DNA from: G963676655 sp963676655
GTDB lineage: Bacteria; Verrucomicrobiota; Lentisphaeria; Victivallales; Victivallaceae
Length of the DNA: 64,000 nt
Direction of reading: 5' to 3'
NCBI GenBank assembly: GCA_963676655.2
Contig: CAXXKX010000003.1
Location: 5,146,001 to 5,210,000 of the forward strand
Shown here: positions 1-7,812 of the stretch, piece after piece
Position numbering within the stretch: position 1 is the stretch's first letter
Layout of the letters: the number at the start of each line of letters is the position of its first letter
Program-made: the position numbers and the translations under genes
Notes under the pieces: model-generated
The model's input: only the letters and a program-made list of their open reading frames with translations
Databases searched by the model: none
What the model was told of the DNA's origin: nothing

Positions 1-210
1 ATCCAGTTGACCCCGGACGGCCCGATTATTCTGATGCGCCAGCGGCAGACGATCGGCGGTTATCCGCGAATATTCAATGTAGTGGAAGTTGACATTGACC
101 GGTTGGCCCAGTATCCTCCCAATTGTGACATCACGTTCAAATTGATAACTGAAAACGAAGCAAGGGAACTGCTGAAAAAGCAGCACATCGCCCTCGTCGG
201 CCTTAAATAA
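1..210 (+). CDS. C-terminal end of a PxpC/KipA-like (AHS2) carboxyltransferase-domain protein, 5' truncated
   Basis: The frame is open from the first base of the window and stops at 208-210, so only the last 69 residues of the protein are present. The segment with Arg-Gln-Thr-x-Gly-Gly-Tyr-Pro-Arg, preceded by PDGPIIL, matches the end of the allophanate-hydrolase subunit 2 / KipA / 5-oxoprolinase subunit C family, where this loop closes the biotin-dependent carboxyltransferase fold. PxpC works with PxpA and PxpB to open 5-oxoproline to glutamate. The other subunits would have to lie upstream, outside the window, so the exact family member cannot be fixed. A hairpin just downstream suggests that the transcript ends here. 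Confidence 0.65.
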   Translation: MQLTPDGPIILMRQRQTIGGYPRIFNVVEVDIDRLAQYPPNCDITFKLITENEARELLKKQHIALVGLK

Positions 211-219
211 AAATGTCGG

Positions 220-257
220 CAAAAGGGGATGGGACGGGCTTGTAAATTCCCCTTTTG
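220..257 (+). terminator. Putative terminator hairpin after the PxpC-like gene
   Basis: The arms CAAAAGGGGA (220-229) and TCCCCTTTTG (248-257) are perfectly complementary over 10 bp, with an 18-base loop. It begins ten bases after the stop codon and separates this gene from purA. The run of T is part of the right arm, so the hairpin is not a textbook intrinsic terminator. Confidence 0.4.
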
Positions 258-337
258 AGGGTATGTTATGTAGTTTGAATACAAATACATATTAATTACA
301 AATATAATTACACAACAAGCTTGAAAGCGAGAGAGAA

Positions 338-1612
338 ATGCCCGTAAACATTCTCATAGGCACCCAGTGGGGTGATGAAGGCAAAGGTAAACTGATTGAC
401 GTACTGACCGAAGGGGTAGATATGGTCGTACGTTTTCAAGGCGGTAACAACGCCGGTCACACGGTGATTATCGGTGATGAAAAATTCGTTCTGCATCTGG
501 TTCCGTCCGGGATATTCCGTCCCGGCGTGGATTGCATCATCGGCAACGGCCTGGTGGTTGATCCGCTCGGCTTGCAGGAGGAAATGCTTGATCTGGTAAA
601 ACGTAACGTTGATGTATCGGTAATTCAGTTGAGTACTAAAGCCCAGTTGATCATGCCTTATCACCGGATGCTTGACCGCTTCAAAGAATCCCGGAAAGCG
701 CCCGGTAAGAAAATCGGAACAACCGGACGCGGAATTGGCCCGGCCTATTCCGCCAAAGCCGACAGAATCGGAATCCGTGCGGTCGAAATGCTCGATCTGG
801 AAGGTCTGGAAAAGAAATTCCGGGAACAGGCTGGTGCAATGAACATAAAATTTGCCGCCGGCAATTTCGAACAGCTTGATATTGATGATGCCTGGAGTAA
901 GGTTCACGCTGCAGCTGTTTATCTTCAGCCCTACATCAAAGAAACCGTTTATTCGGTCAATAAAGCTATCAAAGCCGGCAAAAACATTCTGTTTGAAGGC
1001 GCGCAAGGCGGTTTGCTGGATATCGACCACGGGACCTATCCCTTTGTTACCAGCAGCAACACCACTTCCGGCGGTGCCTGCACCGGGGCCGGGGTTTCAC
1101 CGCGTCATATCGGTGATATTTACGGGGTTGTCAAAGCTTATACCACCCGTGTTGGTGAAGGCCCGTTTCCGACCGAACTGCACGACAAGACCGGCGAAGA
1201 TCTTCGTACCGCCGGCGGTGAATTCGGGGCAACGACCGGTCGTCCGCGTCGCTGCGGCTGGTTTGATGCGGTCGCGACAGGTTACTCCTGCATGATCAAC
1301 GGCGTCAACAAACTGCTGTTCACCAAGATGGACGTTCTTGACAGTTTACCTGAGTTGAAGATCTGTACTGCCTATAAAGTTAACGGTGAAGTAACTGGTG
1401 AAATGCCGTCTGATTCAGCCGTGCTTGAAACCGCTGAACCGGTATACGAATCAATGCCGGGTTGGGAGTGCGATACCACTTCCGCCCGTTGCTGGGATGA
1501 TCTTCCGGAAAAAGCAAAAAATTATTTGAACCGCCTGGCGGAACTGCTGGAAGCGGAAATCGCGGTTGTCTCTGTTGGCCCTGAACGCGATCAGACTTTT
1601 CCGGTTAAATAA
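338..1612 (+). CDS. purA: Adenylosuccinate synthetase
   Basis: This 424-residue protein is full length for PurA, which joins IMP and aspartate using GTP in the first committed step from IMP to AMP in the cytoplasm. The N-terminal phosphate-binding motif GDEGKGK is at residues 12-18, followed by the NNAGHTV segment, the IGTTGRGIGP loop, the FEGAQG motif, TRVGEGPFPTE and the GRPRRCGWFDA motif near the guanine site. All signatures expected of the family are present and intact. The start is the ATG at 338, preceded by a purine-rich GAGAGA segment. It stands alone between a hairpin and a nitroreductase 36 bases downstream, with which it could share a transcript. Confidence 0.97.
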   Translation: MPVNILIGTQWGDEGKGKLIDVLTEGVDMVVRFQGGNNAGHTVIIGDEKFVLHLVPSGIFRPGVDCIIGNGLVVDPLGLQEEMLDLVKRNVDVSVIQLSTKAQLIMPYHRMLDRFKESRKAPGKKIGTTGRGIGPAYSAKADRIGIRAVEMLDLEGLEKKFREQAGAMNIKFAAGNFEQLDIDDAWSKVHAAAVYLQPYIKETVYSVNKAIKAGKNILFEGAQGGLLDIDHGTYPFVTSSNTTSGGACTGAGVSPRHIGDIYGVVKAYTTRVGEGPFPTELHDKTGEDLRTAGGEFGATTGRPRRCGWFDAVATGYSCMINGVNKLLFTKMDVLDSLPELKICTAYKVNGEVTGEMPSDSAVLETAEPVYESMPGWECDTTSARCWDDLPEKAKNYLNRLAELLEAEIAVVSVGPERDQTFPVK

Positions 1613-1648
1613 ACCGCATTGACATAATTAGACACAAGGAGGAATATT

Positions 1649-2155
1649 ATGGAGTTTTATGAGGTAATCAACCAACGCCGAAGCATTCGCGGATACAAAC
1701 CGGACCCGGTTCCGGAAGCATCTCTTGAACGGATCGGTAAAGCGGTATCTCTGGCCCCTTCAGCCTGTAATATTCAGCCCTGGAGTTTCAGAATCGTCAC
1801 CAACCCGAAACTGCTCAAGGCAATTTGCAAGTGTTACCCGGCTGAATGGCTGGCGGAAGCGCCGGCTATCGCTATCGCCCTTGGTAATATCGATGACTGC
1901 TGGAAGCGGAGCGAAGGGACGCCGATTATCGATATCGATATCGGTATAGCGATGGAACATCTTGTTCTGGCCGCTACGGCTGAGGGATTGGGAACCTGCT
2001 GGATTTGTGCTTACGACTCAAAGAAAATGAACAAAGCGTTGAATATCATTCATCCTTGGAGCGTTTACGCGCTTTCCCCGCTTGGCTATCCAAATACCGA
2101 ACCGCGTGAACTGACCAGAAAGCCGATTGAAGAAGTATTCCGGGTTCTTGCTTAA
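1649..2155 (+). CDS. Nitroreductase-family FMN-dependent oxidoreductase
   Basis: A 168-residue compact nitroreductase. The opening EVINQRRSIRGYKPDPV with the RRSIR FMN-phosphate-binding segment, APSACNIQPW near residue 40, and the EGLGTCWI stretch near residue 115 are typical of the family. Members are dimeric flavoproteins that reduce nitro groups, quinones or flavins with NAD(P)H; the physiological substrate cannot be read from sequence. AAGGAGGAATATT lies directly before the ATG, a strong ribosome binding site. The stop codon overlaps the start of the next gene by one base, so the two are probably translated together. Confidence 0.88.
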   Translation: MEFYEVINQRRSIRGYKPDPVPEASLERIGKAVSLAPSACNIQPWSFRIVTNPKLLKAICKCYPAEWLAEAPAIAIALGNIDDCWKRSEGTPIIDIDIGIAMEHLVLAATAEGLGTCWICAYDSKKMNKALNIIHPWSVYALSPLGYPNTEPRELTRKPIEEVFRVLA

Positions 2156-3303
2156 TGGAAAAAGATTTTTCAATTTCTACCTCGAATAATATTTGGAAAG
2201 CCGAAGTAAATCCCGGTTGCGAAGTCCCGGTTTCATTCTCGCTATACGAAAAAGAGCTTTTGCGGATTCAGTCCGCCGGGTTCAGTAATATTTTGAGCGA
2301 GAAAGCGTCTGAACCGGTCAAGAGCAGACTGCATGAATCCGTTGACAATCTGGCTCAGCGGATTGAAATGGAGAGCTTGATTCCATTTGGTTCAGAGCCG
2401 CGAATCCGGCGAACACTGGACTTCTACGGCAACTACTGCAAAGTTATTACCGACCTTGAGATATTCAGTCAAACTCCGATTGAGCATATTTCGGTTGATC
2501 CGGTAAGGATTACCGAACCGGCTAAACGGCTTGGTATTATTCAGGTTCCGGCAGTCGGACAGGTGGTTGGCGATATTATCTGGCACGATGAACCGGATGG
2601 AACTGTTTACAGTTCGATAAAACCGTTTCTGGTAGTGTTGATTGAACTTAAAAATGGGACAATGCTTGAAATTGGAACCGGCGATGATCTATGGCGCTGG
2701 CAGGCATCCGAAGTCGAACCGGAAACATCTTCCGAGTTCACGATTACCGCGGATGAGGACGGAGTTTCGATTACCCGGAAAATCCTGATCTGGCCGGAAA
2801 AAACTATGATAGCCCAACGCAACCGGAGGTCAAAATGGTATTTTGCCTGGAATGACTCCGGTCCGATGACAAAATGCAGTCCGGAGGCGGTTCTGTTTGA
2901 TTTTGAGGCCAAACCGGATGAAAATGCCGTAAGCGCTTATTTTGATTTCAAGTCCGCGACATTTCCGGACTTTACCCATACGACAATTGACGGGGACCCG
3001 ATCGAGTTTCCGTGTTTTCATGCCAGTGCCTTGCTGAAACGCATGCGCAAATGGATCAGGTCGGCCGCCGCCGCGTCTCCCGGCTGCCATATTGTCCTGC
3101 AGAATGTTGAACCGCATTTATGCGATTCGGCTATTCATCTGGACCGGGGAAAACTCAAAACGATGCTCCACTGGGATATGATGAGCTTGATTGATTTTGG
3201 ACACTGGTCCGATCAGCAATTACAGAAAAACGGCGGCTCGCTTCGTCTGGCCGCTCCTGCCGGCAGTAACGCGGCAGTTTTGCCGGGATTGAACAAAAAA
3301 TAA
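2155..3303 (+). CDS. Hypothetical protein, 382 residues, coupled to the nitroreductase
   Basis: I do not recognise this family. The protein has no signal peptide and no membrane segment. It is mixed beta-rich with many acidic residues and Trp, for example around SKWYFAWNDSGPM near residue 225. The ATG shares its first base with the last base of the nitroreductase stop codon, which argues for a real gene under translational coupling. Overlapping reading frames on the other strand are much shorter. A soluble cytoplasmic or structural role is possible, but no reaction can be proposed. Confidence 0.75.
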   Translation: MEKDFSISTSNNIWKAEVNPGCEVPVSFSLYEKELLRIQSAGFSNILSEKASEPVKSRLHESVDNLAQRIEMESLIPFGSEPRIRRTLDFYGNYCKVITDLEIFSQTPIEHISVDPVRITEPAKRLGIIQVPAVGQVVGDIIWHDEPDGTVYSSIKPFLVVLIELKNGTMLEIGTGDDLWRWQASEVEPETSSEFTITADEDGVSITRKILIWPEKTMIAQRNRRSKWYFAWNDSGPMTKCSPEAVLFDFEAKPDENAVSAYFDFKSATFPDFTHTTIDGDPIEFPCFHASALLKRMRKWIRSAAAASPGCHIVLQNVEPHLCDSAIHLDRGKLKTMLHWDMMSLIDFGHWSDQQLQKNGGSLRLAAPAGSNAAVLPGLNKK

Positions 3304-3327
3304 TTGATGAACAGCGATTAGACAATT

Positions 3328-4605
3328 ATGACATTGGTTTTATTACAAGCCGCTTTGTTATTATTACTGGTTGCGCTATCCGCGTTTTTTTCCGGTTCGG
3401 AAACCGCACTCTTTTCGCTTAGCAGAGCGCGTCTGCTCAGTTATCAGGACGACCCGTCTCCGGTTCGCAAAGCCATTGTCAAACTGCTGAAATCATACCA
3501 TCTGACTCTGAACGCGCTGATTCTCGGCAATATGTTCGTTAATATCGGTATCTCTCTGATCAACAATGAATTGATGTCGAAAATACCTTTGAGCCCGGTC
3601 CTGATCAAAATCATTTCAATCCTGATTTCAATCATAATCCTCCTGTTATTGGGAGAAATTACACCGAAAACGCTTGCTCTGCTCCACTGTGAAAAATTCG
3701 CCGACCGGGCCGCGCTGCCCTTGCTTTGGTTCCGGAAGTTGATTATGCCGTTATTGCTGGCAGCCGACATGTTTTTTGCCGCTATTCTGGATTTGCTCGG
3801 ACGCCGTACACACAAACCCCTCGATACCGAGGAATACGCGTCTTTTCTTGACCTTTCAACTGCCGACGGGGCGTTTTCCCCTAATGAAGCCAAACTGCTG
3901 ACAAATGCTTTCGCTCTGGCTCAGCGTACTGTGTCGGAAATCATGCGTCCGCGAATTGAACTGCTCTCTTTATCAAAACATCTCAGCCCTGAAGCTGCCG
4001 CAAAAGTATTGTTTGAGGGCAACCGGCAATATGTTCCGTTAATCGATCAGGACTTTGAAGATTGTGAATTCATTGTTTCAGTTCGGGATTTCTTCAACCT
4101 TCCGGCCGAAAAACGCCTGTTAAGTTCAAAAAGGATAGGATTCGATGCTTTGTTCATTCCGGAAAACGCGTCATTGATTCAGGCTTTGCGTCAACTTGGT
4201 ACTCATAATGTGCCGGCTGCATTGGTCGTGGACGAATTCGGCCGGACTTCGGGTATGATCAATATAAAAGATATTTACAGTGAACTGGTTGGGGATATTG
4301 AGTTTGAGCATGAGAATCCGGAAATTGAAGTACGTCAACTTTCCGCTGATTCCTGGCGGATCAGCGGTACGCTGCAACTCAAAGTTTTCTCGGAAATTAC
4401 TGGAGCTGAAACCCCGGCCGATCTGGAAATCGACACCGTCAACGGCATGTTCTGCGAATTACTGGGGCGTCTTCCTTTACTCGGTGACGAAATTGTTCTG
4501 GACGGATTTTTGTTGCGGGCTGATTCGATTACCCATCACCGGGTTGATCGGTTCTTCGTCAAAGCTCTGCCGAAGCATGCTACTGCGAGGGAGGTCTTGA
4601 CATGA
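3328..4605 (+). CDS. DUF21/CNNM transmembrane protein with CBS pair and CorC/HlyC domain
   Basis: A 425-residue inner-membrane protein. The first 150 residues hold the DUF21 (CNNM) transmembrane domain with the FFSGSETALFSLSR opening and the conserved GEITPKTLAL motif near residue 108. A cytoplasmic CBS pair follows around residues 195-320, beginning at the VSEIMRPRIEL segment and containing VDEFGRTSGMI. A C-terminal CorC/HlyC-type domain, about residues 340-415, ends the protein. Family members are linked to magnesium or cobalt efflux and resistance; this is family knowledge and the ion here is not shown. The next gene, a shorter relative, starts inside its last codons through an ATGA overlap, so the pair likely works as partners. 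Confidence 0.9.
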   Translation: MTLVLLQAALLLLLVALSAFFSGSETALFSLSRARLLSYQDDPSPVRKAIVKLLKSYHLTLNALILGNMFVNIGISLINNELMSKIPLSPVLIKIISILISIIILLLLGEITPKTLALLHCEKFADRAALPLLWFRKLIMPLLLAADMFFAAILDLLGRRTHKPLDTEEYASFLDLSTADGAFSPNEAKLLTNAFALAQRTVSEIMRPRIELLSLSKHLSPEAAAKVLFEGNRQYVPLIDQDFEDCEFIVSVRDFFNLPAEKRLLSSKRIGFDALFIPENASLIQALRQLGTHNVPAALVVDEFGRTSGMINIKDIYSELVGDIEFEHENPEIEVRQLSADSWRISGTLQLKVFSEITGAETPADLEIDTVNGMFCELLGRLPLLGDEIVLDGFLLRADSITHHRVDRFFVKALPKHATAREVLT

Positions 4606-5621
4606 GTTTATTAGTCGCGGGATTGATAATATCAATTTTGATGCAGGCCTTTTTCAGCGGGATTGAAACCGGCCTGGTTTCGATTATGCGTCCGCGTATC
4701 AAGCACCGGGCGGATGCCGGTGATAGCCGTGCCGCGTTAATTGAGCATTTATTGCAGAACCCGAGCCGGCTGCTGGCCACCACCCTGATCGGGACCAATA
4801 TCTGTGTTGTCTGTTCATCTCTCCTGGCCGGAGCTATCGCGGTCAGGCTTATCGCCAATCCTAGCCTGGCAATGTTGACGGCTTCCGCAGTCCTCACCTG
4901 TATCTTGATGACGTTTGAAATTGTCCCGAAAAACTGGTTCCGCCAAGCTCCGGAAGAACGCTGTACCCGGTTCGCCGTGATGCTCTATCTGTCTGATAAA
5001 ATTCTCGGTCCGGCCGCGCATGTTATGTCAGAAATCAGTAACTATCTGATTCGGAAGACCGCGTCCGGCGAACAGGAAACCAGTAATGCGTTACTGCTGC
5101 GGAATGATTTCCGGCTGCTTTTGCGGGAAAGTGAAGATGGCGGCATGTTGTCGAATGAAGCCGCGGACATTCTGGACCGGGCAATTGATTTTCATGGACA
5201 AAAGGTTGGATCGATTATGACCCCGATTTCGAAAGTTAAAACGGTACAGGCTGAATGGAGCGTCGCTAAAGCTTTGGAATTCTGCCGGAAAAACAAGATA
5301 TCAAGAGCTCCGGTATGTCTGCATGAAGACCGGGATAACTGGATCGGCATATTTTCAATTTACAATATTTTCTTCAAACTTGATGAGTCAAAATGGCAAA
5401 GCATCAAGGTCAGTGAGGTTATCAGTCCGGCGTCCATAATAAGCGCGTCCAGCGGGATCCATGATGTCGCCTCTCGTGCCAGGGAAGCCGACAGCCCGCT
5501 GCTGTTTGTGGTTTCCGACCAGCAGCAGCATAAGAACATTGGTTTAATCACACCGAATGATGTTGCTGAAACTCTTTTCGGCGAGGAATTCTGCGTTAGC
5601 CGCCATCCGCAAAATCAATAA
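4602..5621 (+). CDS. Second DUF21/CBS protein, short form without CorC/HlyC domain
   Basis: A 339-residue paralogue of the gene it overlaps by four bases (ATGA). The N-terminal DUF21 domain is recognisable from QAFFSGIETGLVSIMRPR and from EIVPKNWFRQAP, which replaces the usual EIxPKT. A CBS pair follows, with GSIMTPISKV near residue 205 and VVSDQQQHKNIGLITPNDV near the end. The C-terminal transporter-associated domain of its neighbour is missing, and the protein stops soon after the second CBS motif. A GAGGGAGG-like segment upstream of the ATG is a good ribosome site. A heteromeric membrane complex with the preceding protein is an inference from overlap and relatedness. Confidence 0.87.
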   Translation: MSLLVAGLIISILMQAFFSGIETGLVSIMRPRIKHRADAGDSRAALIEHLLQNPSRLLATTLIGTNICVVCSSLLAGAIAVRLIANPSLAMLTASAVLTCILMTFEIVPKNWFRQAPEERCTRFAVMLYLSDKILGPAAHVMSEISNYLIRKTASGEQETSNALLLRNDFRLLLRESEDGGMLSNEAADILDRAIDFHGQKVGSIMTPISKVKTVQAEWSVAKALEFCRKNKISRAPVCLHEDRDNWIGIFSIYNIFFKLDESKWQSIKVSEVISPASIISASSGIHDVASRAREADSPLLFVVSDQQQHKNIGLITPNDVAETLFGEEFCVSRHPQNQ

Positions 5622-5908
5622 GTTTGCTTTGAATTGTGTACTTGTATTCTTTCCTGTTTTCTTCGTTTTTTTGTGGCCTGTAAGATTTTGGTTGTAAGAG
5701 GCTTGTGTTTTAATTTTAAATTACATATTGCTTATTTATGTATATTAGCACGGTGCGGAGAATTATAAAAACAAATGGATTTCCAAATACCTGTCCATTC
5801 CTGACTCGAAAAATATGGCTAAGCACATATATTATAAAATCTTAAAGAACTAATATGCAACAAAGGAACGATTAAGCCGCTGTTCATTCGGTGACTTTTG
5901 ATTTTATT

Positions 5909-7486
5909 ATGAGCAGTCAAATCTCTTACAACGGTATTCCGCTTTACGACAAATGGCCGCTGCTGGCCGAACCTTCGGGAGCATTCCAGCCAATGCGTGT
6001 TCCGTACCTTGAAACGCCGCCGGAAATCATTTCGATCGATGTCGGCCGGCAATTGTTTGTCGATGATTTCCTGATCGAAGAAAATCACATGGTCAGGAAG
6101 TTTCACCATCCGGTGAAGTATCCCGGCAACCCGGTGTTGTTTCCGGAAACGGAATATGAATGCAACGACGAGAAACCGCCTTGCACAATTCCGAAATGCG
6201 GCGGCGTCTGGTATGATGAGCTTGACCGTTCTTTTAAGATGTGGTACATGTGCAGTTACCTCGGCGTTATGGCCTACGCGACCAGTCAGGATGGCGTAAA
6301 CTGGGTTAGACCGGAGCTTGACGTGGTTCCGGGAACCAATCTGGTTCTGCCTCCGGATATTCACCCTGATTCCGGTACGGTCTGGATCGACAAAGAGTGC
6401 AAGGACCCGAAACAGCGTTACAAGATGCTGCTGCGCGAACCAAATCCACCGGATCAATGTGATATTCCCGCCCTGATGATGACGTCGGCTGACGGTATTC
6501 ACTGGTCGGACCCGGTAAAAACCGGGCCGATGGACGACCGCAGCACCATGTTCTATAACCCGTTCCGGAAAAAATGGGTCCAGAGCATCCGTTCATGGAT
6601 CAATCCGTATCGCCGTTCCCGCAACTATTGGGAAGCAGATGACTTTATCGAGTCAGGTAACTGGAAAAAATGGGAGCCGCCGTTCTGGACCAAGGCCGAC
6701 TGCCTGGATATCGGCGGCGACGCCGCACCTGAACTCTACAATCTTGACGCCGCGCCGTATGAGAGCCTGCTGATCGGTTTCCACCAGATACTCAAGGGAC
6801 CGCCGAACCATATCGGTGAAGCCGTCGGCATGCCTAAATTGACCGAATTGACTTTTGCGACCAGCCGTGACGGTTTCCACTGGTACCGGCCGGACCGCAC
6901 TTCATTTATCGGCGCCCGGCGCGAGCCCGGTTCCTGGGAATACGGCTATGTCGAGGCCACCGGCGGAATCTGTCTGGTCTTCGGGGACGAACTCTGGTTT
7001 TATTATTCGGCTTACGGCGGTGCGCCGGACCGGCTCGATAAAAACTGGCGGCTTAACGGAACCTACGGCAACGGCGCGACCGGTCTGGCCAAATTGCGTC
7101 GTGACGGTTTTGCGTCGCTCCAGGCCAGATTTCCCGGTGCTTCCATGACGACCCGTCTGCTGCAGTTCAGCGGTGACCGTATGTTTATCAACGCCGATAC
7201 GCCGGGCGCGCTTGTCAAGGTTGAGTGTCTGAATGAGCGAAATGAAGTAATCGCTCCGTTTACCAGAGAAAACTGTCTTGGATTCAAAGGTAACTCGACC
7301 CGGGCCGAGATTAGATGGCAGGGCGTTGATTCCCTTAAGTCGCTGGCCGGGAAACCGGTCAAATTCCGGTTCCATCTGGATCGCGGCGACATCTTTGCTT
7401 TCTGGGTAACTTCTTCGCCGGTCGGAGCCAGCAACGGTTATCTGGCGGCCGGCGGCCCTGGATTGACCGGGGCCAGAGACCTTTAA
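5909..7486 (+). CDS. Five-bladed beta-propeller glycosidase-like protein (GH43/GH32-type fold)
   Basis: About 525 residues. The body has the recurring pattern of five-bladed propeller glycosidases: VDDFLIEE near residue 47, a GGVWYDELDRSFKMWYM blade, YATSQDGVNW, MTSADGIHWSDP, ATSRDGFHWYRP and a late WFYYSAYGG segment. Asp-Gly-x-x-Trp repeats mark successive blades. The family is common in Lentisphaerota and Planctomycetota and usually annotated as a glycosyl hydrolase without a known substrate. There is no signal peptide, so it is probably cytoplasmic. The frame can also begin at GTG 5891. I chose ATG 5909 because neither site has a clear ribosome site and ATG is the commoner start. A strong terminator follows. 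Confidence 0.78.
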   Translation: MSSQISYNGIPLYDKWPLLAEPSGAFQPMRVPYLETPPEIISIDVGRQLFVDDFLIEENHMVRKFHHPVKYPGNPVLFPETEYECNDEKPPCTIPKCGGVWYDELDRSFKMWYMCSYLGVMAYATSQDGVNWVRPELDVVPGTNLVLPPDIHPDSGTVWIDKECKDPKQRYKMLLREPNPPDQCDIPALMMTSADGIHWSDPVKTGPMDDRSTMFYNPFRKKWVQSIRSWINPYRRSRNYWEADDFIESGNWKKWEPPFWTKADCLDIGGDAAPELYNLDAAPYESLLIGFHQILKGPPNHIGEAVGMPKLTELTFATSRDGFHWYRPDRTSFIGARREPGSWEYGYVEATGGICLVFGDELWFYYSAYGGAPDRLDKNWRLNGTYGNGATGLAKLRRDGFASLQARFPGASMTTRLLQFSGDRMFINADTPGALVKVECLNERNEVIAPFTRENCLGFKGNSTRAEIRWQGVDSLKSLAGKPVKFRFHLDRGDIFAFWVTSSPVGASNGYLAAGGPGLTGARDL

Positions 7487-7503
7487 ACATAACCTTTGAG
7501 AAT

Positions 7504-7546
7504 CCCCCTGTAAAACCGGAACTTTCCGGTTTTGGGGCTTGTTTTT
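7504..7546 (+). terminator. Intrinsic terminator after the beta-propeller gene
   Basis: AAAACCGGAA (7512-7521) and TTCCGGTTTT (7524-7533) form a perfect 10-bp stem. It is flanked by CCCC and GGGG that can extend the stem past a small bulge, and followed by CTTGTTTTT. It lies 18 bases after the stop codon. Confidence 0.75.
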
Positions 7547-7812
7547 GGCTGACATTGTAGTATTATGACAAGATTATATATAACGAACTATCTTGAAGCA
7601 AGTATTTGAGGCATCAGGGACGCTTTTGTAAGAAGCTTCAAAACCAATATTTTATATTATGGAACGCCACAAAGGGCGGAGAATAAAACCATTTAATAGT
7701 TATTGTCTTTGTTGCCGCTTCCGTAGCACGTAGTGCGGAGTATGACGCGGTTCACCGCCATCCGTCGTACGGATAAACTTAACATAAAATACATTGATAC
7801 TGGATTTCAAAA
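7547..7812 (+). other. Long untranslated leader region with small hairpins
   Basis: No gene is supported in this stretch before the 811-residue protein. It holds two small adjacent inverted repeats, GCGG-TTCA-CCGC at 7747-7758 and ATCCGT-CGT-ACGGAT at 7760-7774, about 40 bases before the start codon. They could be leader structure or an operator, but I see no match to a known riboswitch. An AT-rich tract around 7570-7600 could carry the promoter. Confidence 0.3.

Noticed and set aside
308..1030. Long open frame on the - strand opposite purA (240 codons)
   Set aside because: It lies fully within a clear purA gene, has no recognisable domain, and reads like the antisense of conserved purA codons.
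5819..6502. - strand frame of 227 codons opposite the beta-propeller gene
   Set aside because: The + strand has propeller repeats at the protein level; the opposite frame has no motif or ribosome site.
6902..7555. - strand frame of 217 codons
   Set aside because: It overlaps the end of the propeller gene and its terminator, and looks like an antisense shadow.
7659..7733. Short + strand frame of 24 codons in the leader before the 811-residue gene
   Set aside because: No ribosome site, no similarity and a composition expected by chance.
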